Below are positions 42,884 to 51,143 of a stretch of DNA of 64,000 nucleotides, in pieces; the first letter of the stretch is position 1; each line of letters begins with the position of its first letter. The translations under genes and the position numbers were made by a program. This stretch comes from Nocardia rosealba (GTDB lineage: Bacteria > Actinomycetota > Actinomycetes > Mycobacteriales > Mycobacteriaceae). Location: NCBI RefSeq assembly GCF_020216065.1, contig NZ_JAIWNA010000001.1, forward strand, positions 1,021,398 through 1,085,397, in the 5' to 3' direction. The notes beneath the pieces are model-generated. The model was not told the DNA's origin, did no database searches, and worked only from the letters and a program-made list of their open reading frames with translations.

Positions 42884-45271
42884 CTACTCGGCAACGAACT
42901 CGGCCTCGCGTTCGACCGCATCGATGGTGGCCTGCGGAACCTGGATCGGGCCGGGTGTGTAGGTGATCGCGCGGAGGGGGCCGGTGTAGCGGAAGGGGCC
43001 GCGGCGTTCGCGTAGGTCCCAGGACACCGGGCCGCGGGCGTCGATGCCGACGGAGATGCCGGTCCACGGTGCCATGCCGACGAGCTGGACCTGGTCGGTG
43101 AGTTCGGCGAGTGGGGTGCCGTCGGCTTCGACGACGAAGTCCCAGCGCAGGTGGGGACGCACGGCGGCGCGGACGGTGACAGTGCGGGTGCCGACGGGCA
43201 GTGGTGTGCCCACCGACGCGTAGCGGCCGTAACTGTTCACGCCGAGCACCACCTCGCCGTGCTCGATGTAGAGCAGGTAGCCGCCGAGCGGGTCACCGTG
43301 GGCGACGAGTACGCCTTCGTCGCCGCCCCGGTAACCGGTGGGCACGGATCGGTCACCGGTTCGCGAGGGGGAGGTGGCTGCGCCCAGTTCGGCGGTGATG
43401 GTGAAGTCGCGGTAGGCGATCAGCCGTTGTGACCGGTAGCGCTCGAGGGTCGGGGTGCCGGGGAGCAGGCGTACCGGGTCGGCCAGGCGGGCCTCCTCCG
43501 GGCGCCTGCGGAACAGGTCGGCGCGGGTGAGGAGCGGGAAAACCGTATTGGCCCAAGCTGATTCGTCCCAGGCGGCGGCGAGTTCGGCGGCCTTGTCCGG
43601 ATACTGTGCGGAAAGGTCGTGCAGCTCGGTGGGGTCGGCGCGCACATCGAAGAGCTGCCAGTCGGGTGCGTCGAGGTCGGCGCCCGCTTCGTGGAGCGAG
43701 AGCAGTTTCCATCCGTCACGATAGAAGCCGCGATGACCGGTCATCTCCGAATACTGCTCGGTGTGCAGGGTCGGTGCGGAGGCGTCACGGAGCAGGGCGG
43801 CGGCGGATACGCCGTCGAAGTCCTTGGCCGGTAGGCCGTGACGGACCGACGGCCGGTCCAGCCCGGCGAATTCCAGCAGGGTCGGCGCCAGGTCGGTGAC
43901 ATAGGCGTACTCGTGCCGGATACCGGTGTCGTTGTCCTTGCGCGGCAAGCCTTTCGGCCACGACACGATCAGCGGCACCCGGACCCCGCCGGCGAAGGTC
44001 TGCCCCTTGTAGAAGCGGAACGGCGTGTTCGACGCCTGCCCCCAGCCACGCGGGTAGTGCACCCCGAGCTTGGCGGTACCGATCAGTTCCTCGTCGTGGG
44101 GCACGTCGCCCACCCAGTCGGGGTCGTCGATGTGGGCGAACTCGGCGAAATAGGAGCGGGTGCCCTCCGGCCCGCCCTCGGCGGTGCCGCCGTTGTCGGA
44201 GGTGAACACGATGACCGTGTTGTCGAGCTCGCCCAGTTCCTCGAGCAGGTCGACGATGCGGCCCAGACTCTGGTCGATGCTGTCGACCATGCCCGCGTAC
44301 ACCTCCATGTACCGGGCGTACCGCCGCTGCTCGGCAGCCGTCAGCGAATCCCATTCCGCTGCTTCGTATCCCGGCTCGGTATTGCGTGGCTTCTGCTGGG
44401 TGCCCGGCGGGAAGAGGCCCTGTGCCAGCTGCTCGGCGAAGCGTTTCCGGCGCAATTCGTCCCAGCCCTCGTCGTACCGTCCGCGGTACTTGGCCTGGTC
44501 CTGCGCCTTCGCCTGCAACGGTCCGTGCATGGCGACGTGCGCGAAATACAGGAAGAACGGTTTCGTCGCGTCGTGCGCGCGCAGGTCCTTGATGTAGGAC
44601 AGTGCCTTGTCGGTGAGGTCGTCGGTGAGGTAGTAGCCGGGCGGATACTCCTCGACGTCGACGACGGAACTGTCGGAAACCAGTTGGTTCGGGTAGTAGA
44701 AGGAATTGAGGCCTTCCAGCGATCCGTAGTACCGGTCGAATCCGCGCTGCGTCGGCCATGAATTCCGGTGCGCCGCCGGATTCATCGTGGCATCACGCAC
44801 CAGATGCCATTTGCCCACCGCGTAGGTGGCATAACCGTTGTCCCGCAATATCTCTGGCAGGGTGAGCACGTCGTCGGCCAGTTCCAGGCGCAGCCCGGGA
44901 TACCCGGGATCGGCGTTGGCGACGAATCCGAAGCCCGCGCGGTGTGGATTGATACCGGTGAGCAACGCCGCGCGCGACGGGGAGCACAGCGGGGTGGTGT
45001 GGTAATTCGACAGTCGCACACCCGTCGCGGCGAGCCGATCCAGTGTGGGCGTGGCGATCTCGGAACCGTACGGACCGATATCGCTGTAACCCATATCGTC
45101 CACGAGGACGACGACGATATTCGGCGCACCGGCGGGCGCCGTGGCAGGCGAGGTCCAATCCGGCGTGGAATCGGCGGAGGTACGTCCGATCGAGCCTGCG
45201 AAAGATTCGTAACCGCGTGCGTGGGGTGGAACTGGCATTCCCGCAGTGAACTGGACGAAATGGCTGGTCAC
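42884..45271 (-). CDS. Arylsulfatase
   Basis: This 795-aa type I sulfatase has metal ligands in VVLVDDMGYSDIG and the modification motif LCSPSRAALLTG. In that motif Cys must be oxidised to formylglycine by a separate enzyme not found in this window. VGKWHL and TSDNGG follow. The last 200 or so residues form an extra beta-rich domain, as in large bacterial AtsA-like enzymes. No signal peptide is visible. The GTG at 45271 and an ATG at 45238 are both possible starts. It is upstream of the mtn operon by 126 bp and divergent from the ABC importer, which fits release of sulfate from imported esters. Confidence 0.9.
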   Translation of the reverse strand: MTSHFVQFTAGMPVPPHARGYESFAGSIGRTSADSTPDWTSPATAPAGAPNIVVVLVDDMGYSDIGPYGSEIATPTLDRLAATGVRLSNYHTTPLCSPSRAALLTGINPHRAGFGFVANADPGYPGLRLELADDVLTLPEILRDNGYATYAVGKWHLVRDATMNPAAHRNSWPTQRGFDRYYGSLEGLNSFYYPNQLVSDSSVVDVEEYPPGYYLTDDLTDKALSYIKDLRAHDATKPFFLYFAHVAMHGPLQAKAQDQAKYRGRYDEGWDELRRKRFAEQLAQGLFPPGTQQKPRNTEPGYEAAEWDSLTAAEQRRYARYMEVYAGMVDSIDQSLGRIVDLLEELGELDNTVIVFTSDNGGTAEGGPEGTRSYFAEFAHIDDPDWVGDVPHDEELIGTAKLGVHYPRGWGQASNTPFRFYKGQTFAGGVRVPLIVSWPKGLPRKDNDTGIRHEYAYVTDLAPTLLEFAGLDRPSVRHGLPAKDFDGVSAAALLRDASAPTLHTEQYSEMTGHRGFYRDGWKLLSLHEAGADLDAPDWQLFDVRADPTELHDLSAQYPDKAAELAAAWDESAWANTVFPLLTRADLFRRRPEEARLADPVRLLPGTPTLERYRSQRLIAYRDFTITAELGAATSPSRTGDRSVPTGYRGGDEGVLVAHGDPLGGYLLYIEHGEVVLGVNSYGRYASVGTPLPVGTRTVTVRAAVRPHLRWDFVVEADGTPLAELTDQVQLVGMAPWTGISVGIDARGPVSWDLRERRGPFRYTGPLRAITYTPGPIQVPQATIDAVEREAEFVAE

Positions 45272-45336
45272 CAGGGTTAGATGCAGCCTGCGCGGAATCG
45301 GTGACCGGTGTCGCGCACATTGTTAGCGTCGCTGTC

Positions 45337-46923
45337 GTGTCAACGAACAATGCATCGCGTGGCGGTATCCATCGCCGAAATTTCCTGCGCACCAGCGGTA
45401 TCGCTGCCGCGGCCATCTTCGGTGGGGCGGCCCTCGCGGCGTGCACCTCCGCGGTCTCGGAGCAGAAGGCAGGCGGCGACGACGCGACGCCGGTGCGCGG
45501 TGGCACCTTGAAGGTCGGCATCCGTGAGGACCTGGTGCCCGCCAACCTGCTCACCAATACCGCCGCCACCCCGGTGCTCGTCGGCCTGGTCTACGAATCG
45601 CTGATCCGCTACCCGAACGATTCACTCGAACCACAGCCGCTGCTGGCCAAGGCCTGGCAGCTCGCCGCCGACGGCCGATCGGTGAGTCTGGATCTGCGCG
45701 ACGACGTGAAATTCCACAGCGGGCGCGTATTCACCCCCAAGGATGTGGAGTTCTCGATCCGCACCTACGCCGACCCGAAATGGTCGGCGCAGTTGCGGTC
45801 CACCGCCGCCGCGGTGACCGAATTCGATATCGTCTCGCCCACCCGGATCGTCCTGCGTTTCGCCCATCCGGTGAGCAATATCTTCGATCTGCTCGATACG
45901 GTGCCCATTCTCGACAGCGAAACCGCCGACAAACTCGGCACCGGTGAAACCTATATCGGCACCGGGCCGTTCACCTTCGTGCAGCGAATTCCGAATTCGC
46001 AGCTGATCTTCGCGAAGAACACCGGGTACTGGCTCCCGGATCGTCCCTACCTCGACCGGGTGGAGGTCTCGATCGTCCCCGATCCGCAGGCTCTGCTGAA
46101 CGCACTCAAGACCGGTCAGGTCGCCGCCGCGCGCGAACTCAGCTTCCGCGACGCCGAAAACCTTTCCAACAGTGGCGGTTTCACCGTGCACAATCTCGAG
46201 GGCGCCGAACTGCAGACCTATGTGGGGGTCAATGTCTCCGAGCCCGCGCTGGCGGATGTGCGGGTGCGGCAAGCCATCGCGTACGCGCTGGACCGCGAAC
46301 GGATCGTCGACGAGGTCTTTCGCGGCGCGGGCTATCCACTGAATGTGCCGTGGCCGAAGAATTCTCCTGCGTTCGACGAGTCGCTCAACACCAGGTACGG
46401 CAGAGATGTCGGCAAGGCCAAGGCGCTGCTGGCCCAGGTGACCAAGCCACCGCGCCTGCCGTTGACTTTCGCGCCCGGGTTCGAGGCGACCGCCCAGATC
46501 GTGCAGGCCAACCTGGCCGAGGTGGGCATCGAGGTGGATCTCGACCCGATAGACAACGCAGCTTTCGTGAAACAACTGACCGGCCAGCAATTCCGCGGGC
46601 TGTGGGTGACCGACCACTCGTGGGCACAGTTCGTGCCGTCGACCCTCACCGTGAGTGCGTACCCGTTCAACGCCCGCCGCAACGCCTCTCGCTACGAGTC
46701 GCCCGCCTACACCGCGGCCGCCGATGCCGCATGGCAACTGCCGCAGGGCACAGGGCCCGACGCGGTGCGCGCCTACCGCGCCGTGACGGATCAGCTGCTC
46801 GAAGGGCTGTTCCTGATCGAAATCGGTGTGCGTTTCCAGCAGTACTCCACCAGCAACACGGTGCACGGATTCGCCTGGACCAAGCGCCGCGAACCCGTAC
46901 TCACCGACACGTTCCTGTCATGA
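45337..46923 (+). CDS. ABC transporter substrate-binding lipoprotein (family 5)
   Basis: The N-terminus of this 528-aa protein has a twin-arginine-like HRRNFLR followed by a hydrophobic stretch and the lipobox ALAAC, so it is probably a Tat-exported lipoprotein. The rest is an SBP_bac_5 domain (FHSGRVFTPKDVEFSIRT, IGTGPFTF, VRQAIAYALDRERIV), the Dpp/Opp/nickel type. The GTG at 45337 puts the signal at the N-terminus. All four ABC genes overlap by ATGA. The ligand is unknown; the divergent arylsulfatase suggests a sulfur compound. Confidence 0.88.
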   Translation: MSTNNASRGGIHRRNFLRTSGIAAAAIFGGAALAACTSAVSEQKAGGDDATPVRGGTLKVGIREDLVPANLLTNTAATPVLVGLVYESLIRYPNDSLEPQPLLAKAWQLAADGRSVSLDLRDDVKFHSGRVFTPKDVEFSIRTYADPKWSAQLRSTAAAVTEFDIVSPTRIVLRFAHPVSNIFDLLDTVPILDSETADKLGTGETYIGTGPFTFVQRIPNSQLIFAKNTGYWLPDRPYLDRVEVSIVPDPQALLNALKTGQVAAARELSFRDAENLSNSGGFTVHNLEGAELQTYVGVNVSEPALADVRVRQAIAYALDRERIVDEVFRGAGYPLNVPWPKNSPAFDESLNTRYGRDVGKAKALLAQVTKPPRLPLTFAPGFEATAQIVQANLAEVGIEVDLDPIDNAAFVKQLTGQQFRGLWVTDHSWAQFVPSTLTVSAYPFNARRNASRYESPAYTAAADAAWQLPQGTGPDAVRAYRAVTDQLLEGLFLIEIGVRFQQYSTSNTVHGFAWTKRREPVLTDTFLS

Positions 46924-47879
46924 CGCGCTACCTGCTGCACCGCCTACCCTCGGCGCTGCTCGTCCTGTTCGGCGCGTCGGTGCTGATCTTCCTGCTGCTG
47001 CGCCTGGTGCCGGGCGATCCGGCCACCATCCTGGCGGGCAACGACGCGACACCCGAATCCGTCGCGGCCATCCGGCACCAGCTCGGCCTCGACCAGTCGA
47101 TTCCCGTGCAATACCTGAGCTGGCTTGGTGACCTGGTCACCCTCGACCTCGGCCGGTCCTACCTCATCGGTGGGCAGATCAGCGATCTGGTCGGTCGTGG
47201 GCTCACCAACACCCTCGTGCTCACGGTGACCGCGCTGGTGCTCGCCGTGGTGGTGAGCGTGGCGGTATCGCTGGCCTCGGTGCTGTGGCCGAGTCGCTGG
47301 CTGAATACCGTGGTCGCGGCGGCGAATACGATCGCCGTCGCGCTGCCGACGTTCGTGGTCGGGCCGCTGCTCGTGCTGCTGTTCGCCGTCGCGATCCCGA
47401 TCCTGCCCTCGGGTGGGGTGCCGCCGGACGGGTTCATCGCCCGGCCGGATATCGCGGTGCAGTATCTGCTGCTGCCCGCGATCTGCCTCGCACTGCCGGT
47501 GGCGGCCGCGCTGACCAGGTTCCTCACCGAGTCCCTGCGGACCGAACTCACCAAACCCTATGTGCTCACGGCACATTCGCTCGGTGTCGACCACCGCGAG
47601 ATCGTCACGCGCGGAGCGCTGCGCAACGCACTGCCGACCTTGCTCACCGTGCTCGGCCTGCAGACAGGTCAGCTGCTCGGCGGCGCCGTACTGGTGGAGG
47701 CGGCGTTCGTGTGGCCGGGGATCGGTCAGCTCATCGAGCAGGGCATCAGCCGCCGCGACTACCCGGTGGTGCAGGTGCTGTTGCTGCTCGCCGTCGCGGT
47801 GTTCGTGGTGATTCAGTTGCTCACCGATCTCGCCCATGCGTGGCTGGACCCCCGAGTCCGGATCGGGGGACGATCATGA
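46920..47879 (+). CDS. ABC transporter permease, DppB type
   Basis: This 319-aa membrane protein has six segments. It shows the family N-terminus LRLVPGDPATILAG and HQLGLDQSIPVQYLSWL, and the EAA loop AHSLGVDHREIVTRGALRNALP that contacts the ATPase. VEAAFVWPGIGQLIEQGI is the DppB/OppB signature near the end. It pairs with the next permease. Confidence 0.93.
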   Translation: MTRYLLHRLPSALLVLFGASVLIFLLLRLVPGDPATILAGNDATPESVAAIRHQLGLDQSIPVQYLSWLGDLVTLDLGRSYLIGGQISDLVGRGLTNTLVLTVTALVLAVVVSVAVSLASVLWPSRWLNTVVAAANTIAVALPTFVVGPLLVLLFAVAIPILPSGGVPPDGFIARPDIAVQYLLLPAICLALPVAAALTRFLTESLRTELTKPYVLTAHSLGVDHREIVTRGALRNALPTLLTVLGLQTGQLLGGAVLVEAAFVWPGIGQLIEQGISRRDYPVVQVLLLLAVAVFVVIQLLTDLAHAWLDPRVRIGGRS

Positions 47880-48721
47880 CCGTCGCAACCGCTGAAACCC
47901 GCGTCACCACCCGGCGAGCGGCCGCGTTGCGCAGTGGTCAGGGGCTGGCCGGTGTTCTCCTGATCACCGTGATCGCGCTCGCCGGTGTGTTCGCCGGGGT
48001 ACTGAACCCCTTCGACCCGCTCACGCAGATACCGTCCGCCAACTTGCTCGGTCCGAGCGCGCAGCACTGGCTCGGCACCGACCACCTCAACCGGGACGTG
48101 GCCGCGCGCGTGCTGGCCGGAATCCGCATCGACCTGCTCATCGTGGCTCTCGCGGTGCCGCTCGCCGCGGTGATCGGTTCGCTGATCGGGCTCGCCGCCA
48201 CCGTGCACCCCTTCGCCGATGTCACCGTGCAGCGCCTGTTCGACCTGGTGCTCGCCTTCCCGTCGCTGATCTTCGCGATCGCCCTCGCCGCGATCACCGG
48301 GCCGGGCTGGCACGCGGTGGTGATCGTCATCGTGGCCGCCGAGATCCCGATCTTCGGCAGGCAGATCCGCACCGCCGTGCTCGCGGTGCGCGAACAACCC
48401 TTCGTCGAGGCCTCCGAGGTGATCGGCGCGGACACCTGGTGGACGCTACGCAAACACGTGCTGCCCAACGCGATCGAACCGCTTGTCGTGCAGTTCGCGC
48501 TGTCGCTGTCGGTCGCGGTGTTCCTCGAGGGCGCGATGAGCTTCATCGGGATCGGGGTCCAGCCCCCGAATCCCTCGCTCGGCTCGCTGATCGGCGAATC
48601 CATCGGCAACCTCGACGCCAATCCGTGGATGGCGGTCGGGCCGCTGGTCGTCGTCGCCGGGCTGACGCTCGGGTTTCTGTTGATCGCCCAATCACTGGGC
48701 AACGCGAGGAGATCGGGATGA
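47876..48721 (+). CDS. ABC transporter permease, DppC type
   Basis: This 281-aa membrane protein has HWLGTDHLNRDVAARVLAG, the OppC-type entry motif, and the EAA loop ASEVIGADTWWTLRKHVLPN. It ends with FLEGAMSFIGIGVQPPNPSLG. It forms the channel with the preceding permease and overlaps both neighbours by ATGA. Confidence 0.93.
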   Translation: MTVATAETRVTTRRAAALRSGQGLAGVLLITVIALAGVFAGVLNPFDPLTQIPSANLLGPSAQHWLGTDHLNRDVAARVLAGIRIDLLIVALAVPLAAVIGSLIGLAATVHPFADVTVQRLFDLVLAFPSLIFAIALAAITGPGWHAVVIVIVAAEIPIFGRQIRTAVLAVREQPFVEASEVIGADTWWTLRKHVLPNAIEPLVVQFALSLSVAVFLEGAMSFIGIGVQPPNPSLGSLIGESIGNLDANPWMAVGPLVVVAGLTLGFLLIAQSLGNARRSG

Positions 48722-50727
48722 GTGCCGAGACGGCCACGCGCGCCGACGGGTCCGGCGGTGTCGTGCTCGACATCACCGATCTGATCGTCGCCTTCGGGGA
48801 CAAGACCGTGGTGCACGGGGTGAGCTTCCAGGTGCGGCGCGGGGAGGTCGTCGCACTGGTCGGCGAATCCGGGTCGGGGAAGTCGCTCACCGCGCGGGCG
48901 GCGCTCGGACTGCTGCCGGTGACCGCGCGGGCGCGAGGGTCGGTCACCCTCGCCTCGACCGAGATCGTCGGAGCCGACGAGGCGACGCTGCGTGGATTAC
49001 GCGGCACCCGTGCCGCCATGGTGTTCCAGGAGCCCCAGACCGCGCTCAACCCGGTGCAGAAGATCGGCACCCAGCTCGTGCGGGCCCTGCGCGCGCACGG
49101 CGTCACCGACAAGGACGCGGCCCGTGCCCGCGCGATCGAACTGCTCACCGCCGTCGACATCCCCGAACCCGCCGAACGCCTCGACTGGTACCCGCATCAG
49201 CTCTCCGGCGGGCAGAAGCAGCGGGTGGTGATCGCGCTCGCGCTGTCGGGCGAACCCGACCTGCTCATCGCCGACGAACCGACGACCGCGCTCGACGTCA
49301 CCGTACAGGCCGAAATCCTCGACCTGCTGCACACGCTGCGCCGCGATCGTGGCACCTCGGTGCTGTTCATCACCCACAACCTCGGCGTGGTCGCCGAGAT
49401 CGCCGATCGGGTGGTGGTGCTGCGGGCCGGACAGGTGGTCGAACAGCAGCCGGTCTTCGACCTGTTCGCCGCACCGCAGGCCGAGTACACCCGCACGCTG
49501 CTCACGTCGGTCCCGCGCTTGCCGGCACGTTCGGCGCGCGGTCGGGCAGCGGTGGCGCCCGAGGTCGGCGACCCCGACGGCGTGCCCGAGGTCCAGCCAG
49601 TCGAGACGGTGATCCCGACTCGCGGTGCGAACGAGGCCGACGTCGTCCCGAACGCTTCGAGCACCGAAAGGCCCGACCCGGTGCGGTTCGATGCAGGTGC
49701 AGAGGCGGCCGACCTGGTGGGCACTGAGGACGGTACCGCTCCAGCCCATCCTGCGGAGTCCGATGGTGTGGCCAGGGAAGCCGGCCTCGATTCCGATGGT
49801 GCGGCGGGTCGCGCGACTCGGGGTCTCGAGCGGGCGCTGCGGAGGGTGGTGGCACGGAAACCGGCGGTCGTCGCCGAGAAGGGCGGGGGCGTACCGGGAC
49901 CGGAGTACCGCGAGGTGGTGCGGATCGACGAGTTGTCCGTGGTCTATCCCGGTCGGCACGGTGGTGCCGCATTCCCCGCGCTGCACGACATCTCGTTGAC
50001 GCTGAGTCCGCGCGAGGTACTCGGCATCGTCGGGGAGTCCGGTTCGGGCAAGAGCACGCTGGGCCGGACCGCGCTCGGCCTGGTGCCCGCGACCTCGGGA
50101 ACGGTGCAGTTGCAGGGTGTCTCCCTAGCCGGGTTGCCGCGTCGGGAACTGCGCGGGTTGCGCCGCCATGTGGCGCTGGTGCATCAGGATGTGAGCGCCT
50201 CGCTCGACCCGCGACGCAGCATCGCCGACGCGATCGGTGAACCGCTCCAGGTGCATCGAGTCGCCTCGGGGGCGCTGCTGTACTCGAAAGTGGGCGATCT
50301 GCTCGAGTCGGTCCGGTTGCCGAGGGACTACGCCCAGCGCAGGCCCGCGGAGTTGTCCGGTGGGCAGCGTCAGCGCGTGGCATTGGCGCGGGCACTGGCA
50401 CTGGCGCCTCGGCTGCTGGTGGCCGACGAACCGACCAGTGCGCTCGACGTCTCGGTGCAGGCGCAGGTGCTCGACCTGTTCGCCGATCTGCGCGCCGAAT
50501 ACGGATTCGCGAGCCTGTTCATCAGTCACGACCTGGCCGTGGTGCATCAGGTCGCCGACCGCGTCCTGGTGCTGCGACAGGGCCGGATCGTGGAAACCGG
50601 TGCGGCACGCGCGGTGTTCGCGGCACCAGCGCAGGAATACACCCGCCGCCTGCTCGACGCGGTCCCCGCTCCCGATCCGTCGACGGCTCGCAGGGGACGT
50701 GACGCGGCCCTGCCGATCGGGGCCTGA
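48718..50727 (+). CDS. ABC transporter ATPase, fused DppD-DppF type
   Basis: This 669-aa protein has two complete ATPase domains. The first has Walker A GESGSGKS (49-56), LSGGQKQRV and LLIADEPTTALD. The second has GESGSGKST near 440, LSGGQRQRV and LLVADEPTSALD. They are joined by a disordered, acidic linker of about 130 residues (roughly 265-395). The C-terminal oligopeptide/dipeptide extension with its Cys cluster is missing. It is the last gene of the importer and is followed by a long palindrome. Confidence 0.93.
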   Translation: MSAETATRADGSGGVVLDITDLIVAFGDKTVVHGVSFQVRRGEVVALVGESGSGKSLTARAALGLLPVTARARGSVTLASTEIVGADEATLRGLRGTRAAMVFQEPQTALNPVQKIGTQLVRALRAHGVTDKDAARARAIELLTAVDIPEPAERLDWYPHQLSGGQKQRVVIALALSGEPDLLIADEPTTALDVTVQAEILDLLHTLRRDRGTSVLFITHNLGVVAEIADRVVVLRAGQVVEQQPVFDLFAAPQAEYTRTLLTSVPRLPARSARGRAAVAPEVGDPDGVPEVQPVETVIPTRGANEADVVPNASSTERPDPVRFDAGAEAADLVGTEDGTAPAHPAESDGVAREAGLDSDGAAGRATRGLERALRRVVARKPAVVAEKGGGVPGPEYREVVRIDELSVVYPGRHGGAAFPALHDISLTLSPREVLGIVGESGSGKSTLGRTALGLVPATSGTVQLQGVSLAGLPRRELRGLRRHVALVHQDVSASLDPRRSIADAIGEPLQVHRVASGALLYSKVGDLLESVRLPRDYAQRRPAELSGGQRQRVALARALALAPRLLVADEPTSALDVSVQAQVLDLFADLRAEYGFASLFISHDLAVVHQVADRVLVLRQGRIVETGAARAVFAAPAQEYTRRLLDAVPAPDPSTARRGRDAALPIGA

Positions 50728-50732
50728 ACGCG

Positions 50733-50766
50733 GACGAGCCGCCGGTACCGGTACCGGCGGCTCGTC
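50733..50766. terminator. 34-bp perfect palindrome, probable terminator
   Basis: The sequence GACGAGCCGCCGGTACC is followed immediately by its exact reverse complement (50750-50766). It lies 5 bp after the ABC ATPase stop and 12 bp before the stop of the small convergent ORF, so it probably ends both transcripts as a hairpin. Confidence 0.65.
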
Positions 50767-50778
50767 GACACGCGTGGA

Positions 50779-50925
50779 TCAGTTGCCGGGGCGGCGCGGC
50801 TCGCGCCGATCATCCTGGCCTGCTCGCGTCATCCGCTGCGAGTCCTGCTCCTGCCGCTGCTCCTGCTGCTGGCGGGGCATCTGCTTGGGCATCTTTTTCG
50901 GCGTTTTCTTCGACTTCTCAGCCAT
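50779..50925 (-). CDS. Small highly charged protein, 48 aa
   Basis: The ORF reads MAEKSKKTPKKMPKQMP, then a Gln/Glu/Arg-rich stretch (RQQQEQRQEQ), ending REPRRPGN. Third positions are mostly G or C, as in real genes here. The peptide has no hydrophobic core and is likely disordered or nucleic-acid-binding. An AAGGA lies about 10 bp before the ATG. Upstream is a 218-bp AT-richer region (50926-51143) with a small CCGCCT/AGGCGG hairpin near 50985-51002 and no other gene. I do not recognise the family. Confidence 0.5.
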   Translation of the reverse strand: MAEKSKKTPKKMPKQMPRQQQEQRQEQDSQRMTRAGQDDRREPRRPGN

Positions 50926-51143
50926 CTCCACACGGTCCTTTCCGAGGGATGAATACTTCGCCTAATTCGGATGTCCGGCGTAATTCCGCCTTTTTCGAGG
51001 CGGGGTACGCCTGACTTGCTCAACGATAGGCATCGAGTGGTCGCGGCGGTAGAGTTGAACGATAAATAGCATTCCTACCAGCGGATATTCGGCGTGTCCC
51101 GGTATTTTCGGCAGTCACCGACGGTAATTCGGGCGACATTGTT

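Noticed and set aside
50829..51023. 64-aa minus-strand frame overlapping the small charged ORF
   Set aside because: The translation is Arg/Ser-rich with poor codon bias, and the other frame gives a more gene-like 48-aa protein.
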